A stretch of 64,000 nt of DNA from Synechococcus sp. AG-679-B05 (GCA_003210795.1 QCUJ01000002.1:35359-99358), one strand, 5' to 3'; counted from the stretch's first letter, positions 30,310-39,698 are shown. A program made the numbers and translations. The notes: generated from the sequence alone by a model not told the origin.

Positions 30310-31151
30310 ATGAAGCGGCTCGAGCAGAGACGGGGCCAGGCCCTTTCGATCGACCGGACGGTCGGTTCAACGTGCTGGACGGTTGGACCTGGATCGGCTG
30401 CTACGGCGGCTATTACCTCCAGGCAGACGCACTCGCCCAACATGGCTTCGAGCATGGTTTCTTCACCCGCCTCTGGCGCGGACGGGATCCTGAGGAACTG
30501 TCGGGGTATATCAGCGTCAGCACCAGTGTTCATCGGCCGCAGCAGATTCACAGCGGCATCGTTCTCGAGGCGAACCAGGCCCGCAGCGCCCCCTGGCCTG
30601 AAGCAGACGGCCTTGTCAGCGACCGAGGTGGCCAAAGCCTGTGGGTGTGCGGCGCAGATTGCACTCCGGTGCTGATCGCCGATCCCACGACCGGTCACAC
30701 CGCGGCCTGCCACGCCGGATGGAGAGGTGTCGCAGCCCGCATCCTTCCTACGGCGGTGGACCACCTGGAAGCACGGGGAGCCAGCAGAGATGATCTTGTT
30801 GTGGCCCTTGGTCCAGCAGTCAGTGGGGCTCGCTATCAAGTTGGCGATGACGTTGTCACGGCCATTGCAGCCAGCATCGGCTTGGTATCCAATGGGCGCA
30901 CTGCTCTTGTAGAGGCTAGAGCTGTTCAGGTCGATCCCGAGCCCGGTCGCTACCGATTCGATCTGCGCTTGGCGACCGTTCTTCAACTCGAGCATGCAGG
31001 TTTGAACCTGGAAAAGATCAGCAGCTGCCCGCTCTGCACAGCGAGTGAACCTGAACTGTTCCACTCCTGGCGCCGGGACCAGGTCAAGGCTGTGCAGTGG
31101 AGCGGCATCGTTAGTCAGGCCGAGGATTCCGGAGAGAGCTTGAGAAGCTGA
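30306..31151 (+). CDS. pgeF: PgeF/YfiH-type laccase-domain protein
   Basis: This 281-residue protein of the DUF152/YlmD-YfiH family has CHAGWRG, the core metal-binding motif, and SCPLCTASEPELFHSWRRD at the C-terminus. Members act as purine nucleoside phosphorylase/adenosine deaminase and as peptidoglycan-editing factor. The start is a GTG at 30306 overlapping the tab2 stop by 4 bp (GTGA). The end overlaps the convergent FAD dehydrogenase by 37 bp. Confidence 0.85.
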   Translation: MNEAARAETGPGPFDRPDGRFNVLDGWTWIGCYGGYYLQADALAQHGFEHGFFTRLWRGRDPEELSGYISVSTSVHRPQQIHSGIVLEANQARSAPWPEADGLVSDRGGQSLWVCGADCTPVLIADPTTGHTAACHAGWRGVAARILPTAVDHLEARGASRDDLVVALGPAVSGARYQVGDDVVTAIAASIGLVSNGRTALVEARAVQVDPEPGRYRFDLRLATVLQLEHAGLNLEKISSCPLCTASEPELFHSWRRDQVKAVQWSGIVSQAEDSGESLRS

Positions 31152-32788
31152 CGCGCCATCGCCTCCGCCGCACGAATACCGTCGATTCCTGCCGAAAAAA
31201 TGCCTCCGGCATAGCCGGCCCCTTCACCTGCAGGAATCAATCCCGCCGTATTCAGCGATTCCATTCGATCGTCACGCGGAATACGCACCGGTGAGGATGT
31301 GCGGGTTTCCACGCCGGTCAGGACCGCGTCGGGATGGTCATAACCCTTGAGTCGAAGCGCAAACGCTGGTATTGCCTCCCGTATTGCGGCAATGATCGGT
31401 TCTGGCAAAGCCGTCTCAAGATCCGCGGGGGTGGTCCCAGGCTGATAGGACGCCGCGATCGCACCGAGTTCCTGGGACGGCCGCCCCGCCACAAAATCCT
31501 CTAACCGTTGCGCTGGGGCGGCATAGGTGCCTCCACCCAGCTGGAAGGCTCTGGCCTCAAGATCCCTCTGCAGAGCGACACCGGCGAGGGGATCCCCTGG
31601 ATGACGGGCATAGGGGGCCAGATCCTCGGGCTCGAGATTCACAACCAGACCGCTGTTGGCGTTGCGCTCATTGCGGGAGTGTTGGCTCATGCCGTTGGTC
31701 ACAACGCGGCCCTCCTCCGACGTCGCACCGACAACAAAGCCACCAGGACACATGCAGAAGCTGTAAACGCAGCGACCATTCCCGGCATGGTGAACAAGTT
31801 TGTATTCAGCGGCTCCCAGTCGGGGATGCCCAGCCTGTTTCCCCCAGCGGGCATGGTCGATCAGCCGTTGAGGATGCTCGATCCGCAGCCCCACTGAAAA
31901 AGGTTTGGACTCAAGCGCAACGCCCACCTGCTCCAGCATGGTGAAGCAGTCGCGAGCGGAATGACCAGGGGCCAGCACCACATGCCGCGTCGGCAGAATG
32001 GTCCCGTCCGCCAGCTCCAGTCCGACCAGTTGCCAGGGTTTAGCGGCTGCCGAAGAAGGTGCCAGTTGCAGACGCACCACTCGGCTGCCAAAGCGCACCT
32101 CGCCGCCGAGTTCTTCGATCCGCGCCCGAAGGCCGCGCACAACCGTTGCAAGTTTGAACGTGCCGATGTGGGGATGGTGGCGGGTCAGAATCTCGGCATT
32201 GGCTCCGCATCCCACGAGCTCTTCCAGCACCTTGCGGCCGTAGTGCTCAGGATCACTCACCTGGCTGTAAAGCTTGCCATCGGAGAACGTGCCAGCTCCT
32301 CCTTCTCCGAACTGAGCATTGGATTCAGGATCGAGGTCCCGCTGCCCTCGCCAGAAGGCGAAGGTCTGACGGGTGCGTTCCTTAACCGACTGGCCTCGCT
32401 CCAGCAGTAGGGGGCGAAAGCCCATCTGCGCAAGCAAAAGAGCCGCGAAATAGCCACAGGGGCCAGCTCCGACCACCACGGGTTGTAATTCAGGACGCGG
32501 TGGAAACCCTGCCGGGGCATGACCCACGGATCGGTAACGCGTGTCAGGAGCGGGGCAAACCTTGGGATTGCGAGCATGCTTCCGGCGAAGGGCAGCCTCT
32601 CCCTTCACACGCACATCCATGCTGTAAATCAGCTGAATGCGATCACGCCGACGTGCATCCACACTGCGCTTCACAAGGTGCTGCTCCAGCAGATGGTCAG
32701 GCGGGATTCGCAACTGACGCAGCAGAGCCTGGTTCAAGTCGTCATCGGTGTGATCCAGCGGCAGCCGCAGTTCATTCAGTCGCAGCAT
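31115..32788 (-). CDS. FAD-dependent dehydrogenase (COG2509 type)
   Basis: This 557-residue flavoprotein has an N-terminal domain of about 95 residues, then the Rossmann motif VVVGAGPCGYFAALLLAQMG and an FGEGGAGTFSDGKL segment. SFCMCPGGFVV is found in the middle and GEGAGYAGGIFSAGIDG near the C-terminus. It is found in many cyanobacteria and plastids without an assigned substrate. I saw no neighbour that identifies it. Confidence 0.82.
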   Translation of the reverse strand: MLRLNELRLPLDHTDDDLNQALLRQLRIPPDHLLEQHLVKRSVDARRRDRIQLIYSMDVRVKGEAALRRKHARNPKVCPAPDTRYRSVGHAPAGFPPRPELQPVVVGAGPCGYFAALLLAQMGFRPLLLERGQSVKERTRQTFAFWRGQRDLDPESNAQFGEGGAGTFSDGKLYSQVSDPEHYGRKVLEELVGCGANAEILTRHHPHIGTFKLATVVRGLRARIEELGGEVRFGSRVVRLQLAPSSAAAKPWQLVGLELADGTILPTRHVVLAPGHSARDCFTMLEQVGVALESKPFSVGLRIEHPQRLIDHARWGKQAGHPRLGAAEYKLVHHAGNGRCVYSFCMCPGGFVVGATSEEGRVVTNGMSQHSRNERNANSGLVVNLEPEDLAPYARHPGDPLAGVALQRDLEARAFQLGGGTYAAPAQRLEDFVAGRPSQELGAIAASYQPGTTPADLETALPEPIIAAIREAIPAFALRLKGYDHPDAVLTGVETRTSSPVRIPRDDRMESLNTAGLIPAGEGAGYAGGIFSAGIDGIRAAEAMARQLLKLSPESSA

Positions 32789-32915
32789 CAGTGCGGTTCA
32801 GCCCAGCCACCATTCGATCAGACGAACCACTCGGAGGAGAAGTCGCTTGCCCAAGTCACCAGCTGTGAGAGGTGATCAGGAGCATCTGAGCAACGGGAGT
32901 AACCCTGGTCCGTAA

Positions 32916-33137
32916 TTAAGGCGTTTTCTCGCTCCTGTCTGAATCCGTCTGAGCCGATTCATTGCTGAGCCACTGGGCTCCCAGCCCGGCCAACAGAAGG
33001 GCCACCCCGATAGAGGCTGCCAGACCTCGATTATCAGCGGCAGCCCCTTGCCCCCAGATCGCTGTGGCCAGAAAAGCCCCACCAAGGAGCAGGCATGGAA
33101 CCAACACAATCCCCTTGGCGAAGCGATTGTCAGCCAT
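32916..33137 (-). CDS. Small two-helix membrane protein, hypothetical
   Basis: This 73-residue protein from the ATG at 33137 (MADNRFAKGIVLVPC) has two predicted membrane helices, GIVLVPCLLLGGAFLATAIW and LAASIGVALLLAGLGAQWL. It ends in a polar, charged tail. It is translationally coupled (TGATG) to the preceding secreted protein. No family recognised. A 127-bp gap to the FAD dehydrogenase contains nothing I can name. Confidence 0.65.
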   Translation of the reverse strand: MADNRFAKGIVLVPCLLLGGAFLATAIWGQGAAADNRGLAASIGVALLLAGLGAQWLSNESAQTDSDRSEKTP

Positions 33138-33487
33138 CAAGACAACTCCGACTGACAACTGTCGGTGGCTAGGGATGCTGCCACCAAACCAGCACTGAGG
33201 TCAGTCGGTTCACCCAGGGGGGTCACCCTGGCCAGCAGCTGTCCATCCCGGGAACCAACCGGACGCAAATTGACCCGACGGCGCCGAGGCAATTGATCCC
33301 TCAGCCACCTCACCGCATCGGCTTCATCAGCCGGATCCACAGCTGCGCAGGCCAGTTCAATGGTGTAGGTGCGATTGCGATCCCCCACCTGGAGCAGGGA
33401 GCTGGAGCGGACCTGAAGCACTTCTGCAGCGCTGACTGGCGCTGCGAGCAACAGCAGAGATAAACCGATCAGAAGTGCACGGATCAC
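33137..33487 (-). CDS. Secreted conserved hypothetical protein
   Basis: This 116-residue protein has a signal peptide (ALLIGLSLLLLAAPVSAAE), likely cleaved near residue 21, and a mature beta-rich part resembling short nuclease-like (SNase-fold) modules: YTIELACAAVD, AVRWLRDQLPRR. The fold suggestion is weak. GTG start at 33487 overlaps the ilvB stop by 4 bp and its own stop overlaps the next start by 1 bp, so ilvB and two small genes form one operon. Confidence 0.65.
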   Translation of the reverse strand: MIRALLIGLSLLLLAAPVSAAEVLQVRSSSLLQVGDRNRTYTIELACAAVDPADEADAVRWLRDQLPRRRRVNLRPVGSRDGQLLARVTPLGEPTDLSAGLVAASLATDSCQSELS

Positions 33488-35250
33488 TGGGGGGCTGGAG
33501 CCGGAAGGCCCACCATCTCAGCATTGCTCTTGCCAGGGGGAACCATCGGGTAACAGTTCTCACCCCGGCGCACATGCACGTCGATCAGCATGGGCCCTGG
33601 AGCTTGAAGAGCCGCTGCCAGATCACCCTGGAGGGAATCACGCTCCGTGATCTTGACCCCATCCACCCCGAAGGAGCGAGCCAGAGCGATGAAATTAGGC
33701 ATTCCGTTCAACATGTCGGAGGCGGAATAACGCTCGTCGTAAAAGCTTTCCTGCCACTGGCGGACCATGCCCTGCCATTGGTTATTAACGATCACCACCT
33801 TCACCGGAAGGCGGTAGGCCGCCAGAGTTCCCAGCTCCTGGATGTTCATGAGGATACTGGCATCGCCTGCAATGCAGACCACCTGCCGATCGGGGAATGC
33901 CACCTGAGCTCCCATGGCAGCAGGCATGCCGAACCCCATGGTTCCGAGCCCCGCACTGCTGATCCAGCCCCTGGGAGCATTCCGCAGATATTGGGCAGCC
34001 CACATCTGATGCTGCCCAACGTCGGTGGTGACGATGGCCTCGGGTGCCAGGTCTCGAACGGCCAGCAGGACTTCCTGGGGATAGATCGGCCCTTCCGCAG
34101 GGGGAATCGTGAGTGGGTAGCGCTGCTTCCACTCAGCAATCGTCTGCAACCAGGACGAAGTACGGGGTTCGACGGAGCGCTGAAGGCTCAGGGCAACAAG
34201 CCGAGTGAGGCTGAGGCCGAGATCGCCAAGCACAGCAACATCAGCACGCCGTGTCTTGCCGATTTCGGCAGGGTCGATTTCAAAATGCACCACATGGGCC
34301 TTGGGTGCAAAGGTGTCGAGCTTGCCGGTGACACGGTCATCGAATCGAGCCCCAACGGCGATCAACAGGTCGCAGTCTGTGACAGCAAAATTCGCGAACG
34401 CGGTGCCATGCATGCCAAGCATGCCCACCGAAAGTGGATGGTTTTCATCAAAGGCTCCCTTGCCCATCAACGTGGTGGTGACCGGGAGTTGATAACGCTC
34501 GGCCAGCAATTGAAGATTGTCGTGGGCAGCGGCGGAGACAGCGCCACCACCGACGTAGAGGAGAGGGCGTTCAGCCTTTTCGATCAACTCAAGAGCCGCC
34601 GCAACGGAACGGTCTTCGGGAGGCTGCGGCTGGCGGAATCCACGGGGGACGACGGAGCCAGGAGCGACCGGTATGTACTCGAACATCTCCTGACCCACAT
34701 CCTTGGGGACGTCGATCAAGACCGGACCGGGTCGACCACTGGAGGCAATCACAAAGGCTTGGGCCACAATCGAGCCGAGGTCAGCCGGATCACGCACGAC
34801 CCAGGAGTGCTTCACGATCGGAAGGGTGATGCCAAAAATGTCCGTCTCCTGGAAGGCATCCGTGCCGATCGCAGGACGTGGGACCTGACCGGTGATAACC
34901 ACCATCGGCACGGAGTCCATCTGGGCAGTGGCAATGCCGGTGACCAGATTTGTGGCCCCTGGACCGGAGGTTCCAAAGCAGACCCCAACCTTGCCTGTGG
35001 CGCGGGCATAGGCATCGGCCGCGTGGGTACCGGCCTGTTCATGCCGCACCAGGATGTGTTTGACCCAGCCCTGATCCTCTGCGATGTGCAGAGCGTCGTA
35101 AATCGGCAGGATTGCGCCGCCCGGATAACCGAAAATCGTCTCCACTCCATGGAGGCGCAGGGCATCCATCAGGGCCTCTGCACCGGAGATCGTGCGTGGT
35201 GCGACCGATTCCTGCCCGCCGATGCCCGTTGGTGCGGAGGTGAGGGTCAC
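33484..35250 (-). CDS. ilvB: Acetolactate synthase large subunit
   Basis: This 588-residue ThDP enzyme catalyses the first common step of branched-chain amino acid synthesis. It has the catalytic glutamate region (HEQAGTHAADAYARATG), and the ThDP motif GDASILMNIQELGT...NNQWQGMVRQW. The small subunit gene is not in the window. The start is GTG at 35250 (VTLTSAPTG). A large plus-strand open frame across it is an antisense shadow. Confidence 0.96.
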   Translation of the reverse strand: MTLTSAPTGIGGQESVAPRTISGAEALMDALRLHGVETIFGYPGGAILPIYDALHIAEDQGWVKHILVRHEQAGTHAADAYARATGKVGVCFGTSGPGATNLVTGIATAQMDSVPMVVITGQVPRPAIGTDAFQETDIFGITLPIVKHSWVVRDPADLGSIVAQAFVIASSGRPGPVLIDVPKDVGQEMFEYIPVAPGSVVPRGFRQPQPPEDRSVAAALELIEKAERPLLYVGGGAVSAAAHDNLQLLAERYQLPVTTTLMGKGAFDENHPLSVGMLGMHGTAFANFAVTDCDLLIAVGARFDDRVTGKLDTFAPKAHVVHFEIDPAEIGKTRRADVAVLGDLGLSLTRLVALSLQRSVEPRTSSWLQTIAEWKQRYPLTIPPAEGPIYPQEVLLAVRDLAPEAIVTTDVGQHQMWAAQYLRNAPRGWISSAGLGTMGFGMPAAMGAQVAFPDRQVVCIAGDASILMNIQELGTLAAYRLPVKVVIVNNQWQGMVRQWQESFYDERYSASDMLNGMPNFIALARSFGVDGVKITERDSLQGDLAAALQAPGPMLIDVHVRRGENCYPMVPPGKSNAEMVGLPAPAPQ

Positions 35251-35278
35251 GGCAAATGGTCGGGGTTGACCCTAAAGA

Positions 35279-35813
35279 TTAAGGGCCTACAGGGATGATT
35301 GCCCGTCGGCCGCGGATCATGGCCCTGAGGATCTTTGCAGGGTCCAGCCAACGACCGGAGTGACGGATTCCCCAGTGAAGATGCGCTCCGGTGGTGCGAC
35401 CGGTCAGGCCGACCTGACCAATGACCTGTCTGTCCGGCGCTCACCCACTGATCTCGACGCAGTCTCTGCCGACGCAGAAGGCAATAAATGTGGGGGTACT
35501 TGCCTGAAGCAATCACAACTCCAATCCCACAGGAGTCATCGACGATGGTTTCGATCACCCTGCCGTGCCACCAGCTCAGAACAGGGGACCCCAAGGGGGC
35601 GGCGATGTCCAGCCCGTTGTGAGGACGAAGGGTTCCGTCAGCCGTACGACGCATCCCGAAATGACTGGTGTAACCCTCAAAAACTGCAATTGGGAAGCGT
35701 CCCTCACTCCAGCCATCCGCTCGTACAGGTGCTGCTGCTGTCAGACAAACCGCGAGCAGCAGGGAACGAAACAGCTCAGAGCAATCCGAGGGCGTGCAAC
35801 GGGCCACGACCAC
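35279..35813 (-). pseudogene. M23 (LytM) peptidase, frameshifted
   Basis: The frame from about 35813 (GTG; 35807 also possible) has a signal peptide (LLLAVCLTAAAPVRA) and the first LytM motif RPHNGLDIAAPLGSPV with its zinc histidine and aspartate. At CTGTCTGT (35426-35433), a tandem 4-bp duplication shifts the frame. Removing ACAG restores GQVGLTGRTTGAHLHWGI, with the second zinc motif HLHW, and a stop at 35279. As written, the catalytic HxH is lost, so the gene is damaged or the assembly has an error. The start overlaps the hemH end by 38 bp. Confidence 0.75.
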
Positions 35814-36951
35814 CGATCAGTTCCAGCAAGAAGGCTGAGAAGCCGAGCATCGCCAGGCGACCATTCCAGACTTCGGAACTGTTGCTCCAACCCCACTCCC
35901 ATTTTTCCTGGGGGTAAAGCTTGACGGTGTTAGGGAGTTCGGCCGCCGCATCAAGAGTGACCTCCGGTCCATCGAGGCTGGTGGTGACCAGATCGGCAAG
36001 GCCCTCAATGAACGGTGCGTAGGTGTCGAGAGCTCGCACCCGGCGGAAATTCACAACGCCAGCTTCCGTGGCCAGTTCGCGGTATTCGATATCGATTTCC
36101 TCGAGGGTTTCGATGTGCTCGCTTACGAAACTGATCGGCACAACCACAAGATCATTGATCTTGGCCTCTCCCAGCTCTTCCAGTGCCTCTTCCGTGTAGG
36201 GCTTCAGCCACTCCACCGGACCGACTCGGCTCTGATAGGCAAGGGTGTGTGGATTGGAATGACCCACCACCTCAGCGAGCTTGCCCATGATCAAGTTCGT
36301 GCAGGCTTCGATGTGGGTCTGATACGGGTCGCCGGCTTCTTCCACGTAGCTCTTGGGAACACCGTGGGCACTGAAGAACACATGCGCCTTGGTGGGGTCG
36401 TCGCTGTTGCGAACTTCCTCTGCGATGAGCTCCGCCATCGCCTTCACATAGCCGGGATGATCAAACCAACTTCGGATGCATCGGATCGGGAGCTTTTCGA
36501 AATCCGAATCCGCCTTTCGCAATCGCTGAAGTTCACGAAAGCTGGAACCACTAGTGCTGATCGAGAAGTGGGGATACAGCGGGAGCACAACCACTTCGTC
36601 CATACCGTCTGCCTTCATGTCGGCAACGGCGGATTCCGTAAAGGGATGCCAGTAACGCATCGCGACATACGTGGTGGCATCAACACCACGCTGGCGAAGG
36701 AGGCTCTGCAGTTCACGGGCTTGCTGCTCTGTGATGCGTCTCAGTGGTGAGCCTCCACCGATGGAGCGATAGGCCTCCTGTGACTTGCCACTGCGCAGGG
36801 TGCTGATCAGCCAGGCCAGGGGCTTCTGAAGAGCAGGGCTGGGGAGCCGAATGATCTCCGGATCTGCGAAGAGGTTGTACAGGAACGGTCCGACGTCCTG
36901 AATCCGTTCTGGTCCACCCAGATTCAGTAGAACAACGCCGACGCGTGACAT
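35776..36951 (-). CDS. hemH: Ferrochelatase with C-terminal chlorophyll-binding-like helix
   Basis: This 391-residue enzyme inserts iron into protoporphyrin IX. Core segments are [20 protein letters not shown] and the catalytic [19 protein letters not shown]. After about residue 345, a linker leads to [20 protein letters not shown], a Cab/HLIP-type helix with the E/N-x-x-R chlorophyll-binding pattern, typical of cyanobacterial and plant plastid forms. It is membrane-associated. Confidence 0.96.
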   Translation of the reverse strand: MSRVGVVLLNLGGPERIQDVGPFLYNLFADPEIIRLPSPALQKPLAWLISTLRSGKSQEAYRSIGGGSPLRRITEQQARELQSLLRQRGVDATTYVAMRYWHPFTESAVADMKADGMDEVVVLPLYPHFSISTSGSSFRELQRLRKADSDFEKLPIRCIRSWFDHPGYVKAMAELIAEEVRNSDDPTKAHVFFSAHGVPKSYVEEAGDPYQTHIEACTNLIMGKLAEVVGHSNPHTLAYQSRVGPVEWLKPYTEEALEELGEAKINDLVVVPISFVSEHIETLEEIDIEYRELATEAGVVNFRRVRALDTYAPFIEGLADLVTTSLDGPEVTLDAAAELPNTVKLYPQEKWEWGWSNSSEVWNGRLAMLGFSAFLLELIGGRGPLHALGLL

Positions 36952-36970
36952 ACAAAAACCCTGCGATTAA

Positions 36971-36990
36971 GGGGGTTGAGCGTAACCCCC
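36971..36990. promoter_or_regulatory. Inverted repeat between hemH and recombinase
   Basis: GGGGGTT-GAGCGT-AACCCCC is a perfect 7-bp stem with 6-nt loop. It lies 19 bp upstream of hemH and 34 bp upstream of the divergent recombinase. It could be an operator for either gene or a site used by the recombinase; no evidence separates these. Confidence 0.4.
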
Positions 36991-37024
36991 ACTAACGGCA
37001 TGGTGAGTAGCCGATGAGCATCGG

Positions 37025-38167
37025 ATGGAACTGAAATGCGCGTTGGGCCAGATCAACCGCCGCCTTGCGGGTGAGGGCCATCCACTGCGAGTAGAACAGC
37101 GTGGACAAAAACTGAACCTTCGGGGTCGCTTGCCCGATCGACGCAACCCAGAAGTTGAACGCGTGCAACGGCTCAGCCTTGGGCTGACAGCAGATCCTGA
37201 GGGCCTTCGTGATGCCGAGCATGCACTGCGTCAAGTGCAGCGGCAGCTGCAACGCAGACAGTTCAATTGGGATGACTGGAGCACTGAGCGAAGCCATGGG
37301 TCTCCCCCCGACCTGGAGAGGGCCGTTCAATCCTTTGAGCAAGCTTTCTTCACAGACGCCCGTCGTCGTCGCAACCCGTCCGGCAGCCGCACCACCTGGA
37401 GCAGCGCTTACCGGCCCTATTTGAGACGCCTGCAATCTTTGGCAGGACTCCAGCCGATCAGCGGCAGCCTGCTGATGCAAACCCTGAAGAGCTACGCCGA
37501 TGGAAGCCGAAGCCGGCAGCAATGCGCCACGGCACTGTCTGCGCTTGCTCGCCATCTCGATGTTCCCCTGCCGGAGAACTGGCGCGAAGAGGCAGGCGGT
37601 TATGGCCTGCACAGGGCCCGCTTCCGACAGTTGCCCACCGATGCCCAGATCCTCGAAGGCGTGATGAATATCCCAAACCCTGCCTGGCGGCTGGTCTATG
37701 GGCTGATGGCGACCTACGGACTGCGCAACCACGAGGTTTTTTTCTGCGATCTGAGCAGCCTCAGCAGATCAGGAGATCGGGTGATCCGGGTTCTGCCCAC
37801 AACCAAGACCGGTGAGCATCAGGTCTGGCCTTTTCAGCCCGACTGGGTCGATCTATTTGATCTCAACGGGCTCAGCTCTGATCCCAAGGCGTTACCCGCC
37901 ATCCAGACCGATCTGCGACTGACCACGCTGCAGCAGGTGGGCCGCAGGGTGAGCGAGCAGTTCCGGCGCTATGCGCTGCCGATCACGCCCTATGACCTGC
38001 GCCATGCCTGGGCGGTGCGAACCATCCACATCGGTCTTCCAGACACGGTGGCCGCCAGGATGATGGGCCACTCCGTGGCGATTCATACCCGCACCTATCA
38101 CCACTGGATCACGCGCCGCGATCAACAGCAGGCGGTGGACGCAGCTCTGGCTCGGCAGGGCGCCTGA
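37025..38167 (+). CDS. Tyrosine recombinase / phage-integrase family, stand-alone
   Basis: This 380-residue site-specific recombinase has an N-terminal arm-like module (about 20-85, LNLRGRLP...LSLGLTADPEGLRDAE...FNWDDW), a core-binding region (about 95-200) and the catalytic domain. Putative catalytic residues are R234, K261, R326, H349 (MMGHS) and Y358 (TRTYHHW). The HxxR histidine is Tyr323 (PYDLRHAW). No att site, tRNA or phage gene flanks it, so it looks like a resident chromosomal gene. A T7 run follows its stop. Confidence 0.9.
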   Translation: MELKCALGQINRRLAGEGHPLRVEQRGQKLNLRGRLPDRRNPEVERVQRLSLGLTADPEGLRDAEHALRQVQRQLQRRQFNWDDWSTERSHGSPPDLERAVQSFEQAFFTDARRRRNPSGSRTTWSSAYRPYLRRLQSLAGLQPISGSLLMQTLKSYADGSRSRQQCATALSALARHLDVPLPENWREEAGGYGLHRARFRQLPTDAQILEGVMNIPNPAWRLVYGLMATYGLRNHEVFFCDLSSLSRSGDRVIRVLPTTKTGEHQVWPFQPDWVDLFDLNGLSSDPKALPAIQTDLRLTTLQQVGRRVSEQFRRYALPITPYDLRHAWAVRTIHIGLPDTVAARMMGHSVAIHTRTYHHWITRRDQQQAVDAALARQGA

Positions 38168-38182
38168 CCATTTTTTTAAGAC

Positions 38183-38827
38183 ATGACGTCTTTTTTACGA
38201 CCACTGGCTTATCGCCACCGCTGGATCTACGACACGGTGACCGCTGTCTCCGCTCTCAGTGTGGGAGGCGTGTCCAGGCTCCGGGGCCTGGGCGTTGAAG
38301 CTCTGCAGAATCAGCTGGAGGCAGGTGCAGCCGTTCTGGACCTCTGCTGTGGGAGTGGGGAGGCTGCAGCCCCCTGGCTCGCAGCCGGTTTTTCGGTCAC
38401 AGGGTTGGACATTGCTCCCAGGGCTTTGGACCTGGCTGCCATCCGTCAGCCACAAATGCATTTGGTGGAAGGCCTGGCGGAGGATCCACCGCTGGAAGAT
38501 GAACGCTTTGCTGCAGTGCAAATCAGCGTTGCGCTTCACGAGTTCCCCCGCGAGGAGAGAGTGCAAGTCCTCACCAGCTGCCTGCGGCTTCTGCAACCGG
38601 ATGGGTGGCTGGTTCTGGTGGACCTTCACCCCGCTGGTCCTTGGCTGAAGCTGCCCCAGCAGCTGTTCTGCGCTCTGTTCGAAACCGACACCGCGACCGC
38701 CATGCTGGAGGACGATCTGGTGTTTCAGCTCAACGAGCTCGGGTTCTGCAGCGTGAAGCAGGAGCTTCTGGCCGGGCAGGCCCTGCAACGAATTACGGCC
38801 CGAAAACCACCATCAGCCCAACCATGA
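38183..38827 (+). CDS. Class I SAM-dependent methyltransferase
   Basis: This 214-residue protein has the SAM-binding motif AAVLDLCCGSGEAAAPWL, an acidic end of strand 2 (GLDIAPRALDLA), and a motif IV segment AVQISVALHEFPREE. The substrate is unknown. It resembles UbiE/COQ5-like small-molecule methyltransferases. It overlaps cobO by 4 bp (ATGA), so it may be linked to tetrapyrrole/cobalamin metabolism, though this is position only. Confidence 0.82.
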   Translation: MTSFLRPLAYRHRWIYDTVTAVSALSVGGVSRLRGLGVEALQNQLEAGAAVLDLCCGSGEAAAPWLAAGFSVTGLDIAPRALDLAAIRQPQMHLVEGLAEDPPLEDERFAAVQISVALHEFPREERVQVLTSCLRLLQPDGWLVLVDLHPAGPWLKLPQQLFCALFETDTATAMLEDDLVFQLNELGFCSVKQELLAGQALQRITARKPPSAQP

Positions 38828-39489
38828 CCGCGAAAGACCTAGACCAAACCGCCGCCAGCCTGGGCATGGGTGGGCGAGTGTCTCCGGAAACCGACGAGGC
38901 CGGCTACCGCAAGCGGATGGAACGACGCCAGCAGGTGCAGAGGCAGCGTGTGGAGGAACGCAACAAGGAGAAGGGCCTTGTGCTGGTGTTCACCGGCCAC
39001 GGGAAAGGAAAAACCACTGCAGGGCTCGGGCTTGTGCTCCGCACGCTCGGTCACGATGAACGGGTTGCCATCGTTCAGTTCATCAAGGGCGGCTGGGAGC
39101 CAGGGGAGGCCCGAGCCCTGCGCGTCTTCGGAGATCAAGTGAGCTGGCATGCGCTCGGAGAGGGTTTCACCTGGGAAACCCAGGACCGCGAACGGGATCA
39201 GCAGCTTGTTGAGGAAGCGTGGGAGACCGCACTCGGCTATCTGCGAGACGCAACGGTGAAACTTGTGCTGCTGGATGAACTGAATGTGGCACTCAAGCTC
39301 GGATACATCTCCTCTGAAACCGTGATTGCCGGACTGAAGGAACGTCCTGAGCTCACCCACGTCGCCGTGACCGGCCGAGGGGCTCCCCAGCCTTTGCTGG
39401 ACCAAGCAGACCTGGTCACGGAGATGACCCTGGTGCACCACCCCTTCCGGGAACAGGGTGTCAAAGCACAGGCCGGCATTGAGTACTGA
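38824..39489 (+). CDS. cobO: Cob(I)yrinic acid a,c-diamide adenosyltransferase
   Basis: This 221-residue enzyme adenosylates the corrinoid in cobalamin synthesis. It has a P-loop variant VFTGHGKGKTTAGLG, the FIKGGWEPGEARAL segment, LVLLDELNVALKLGYI and the TGRGAP motif near the end. ATG 38824 overlaps the preceding stop. Marine Synechococcus make pseudocobalamin; cobK occurs later in this window. Confidence 0.93.
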   Translation: MTAKDLDQTAASLGMGGRVSPETDEAGYRKRMERRQQVQRQRVEERNKEKGLVLVFTGHGKGKTTAGLGLVLRTLGHDERVAIVQFIKGGWEPGEARALRVFGDQVSWHALGEGFTWETQDRERDQQLVEEAWETALGYLRDATVKLVLLDELNVALKLGYISSETVIAGLKERPELTHVAVTGRGAPQPLLDQADLVTEMTLVHHPFREQGVKAQAGIEY

Positions 39490-39503
39490 GGGAAACGTCG
39501 ACC

Positions 39504-39698
39504 TCAGTCCAAGGCCGAATCGTTGAGATCTTTGGTCAACAGGCGCGTCGCGTCAGTCAGAACCGATAAACCACTGATCAGGAGAGCTCGATGCACCACA
39601 GGGTCTTTCCAACAACCTGGATCTCGGCTCGCCCTCTCCAGAGCTGAAAGTGTGAGCCTGGCCATCACACCGCTATAGCTCGATTCGGTATTCGGCAT
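39504..39698 (-). CDS. Hypothetical small protein, doubtful
   Basis: This 64-residue frame from the ATG at 39698 reads [18 protein letters not shown] and continues as an amphipathic helical protein ending [12 protein letters not shown]. An alternative start at 39720 in another frame reads [15 protein letters not shown] before a stop. Joining the two by a small indel would give a smoother protein. It fills part of the 292-bp gap between cobO and pyrH. Family unknown; it may be spurious. Confidence 0.4.
   Translation of the reverse strand: MPNTESSYSGVMARLTLSALERASRDPGCWKDPVVHRALLISGLSVLTDATRLLTKDLNDSALD

Noticed and set aside
33475-35298. A 607-codon plus-strand open frame opposite ilvB
   Set aside because: It is the antisense shadow of a clear acetolactate synthase; its translation is rich in Gly, His and Arg with no domain.
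35776-35813. Treating the M23 gene as a complete 188-residue protein
   Set aside because: The C-terminal 75 residues of that frame are Arg/His/Ser-rich and lack the second zinc motif, which is intact in the next frame.
36992-37732. A 246-codon minus-strand frame opposite the recombinase
   Set aside because: The recombinase has catalytic motifs; the antisense frame has low-complexity translation.
37025-38167. Integrase as marker of a prophage or island
   Set aside because: Both flanks (hemH; methyltransferase and cobO) are housekeeping-type genes, and no att repeats were found.
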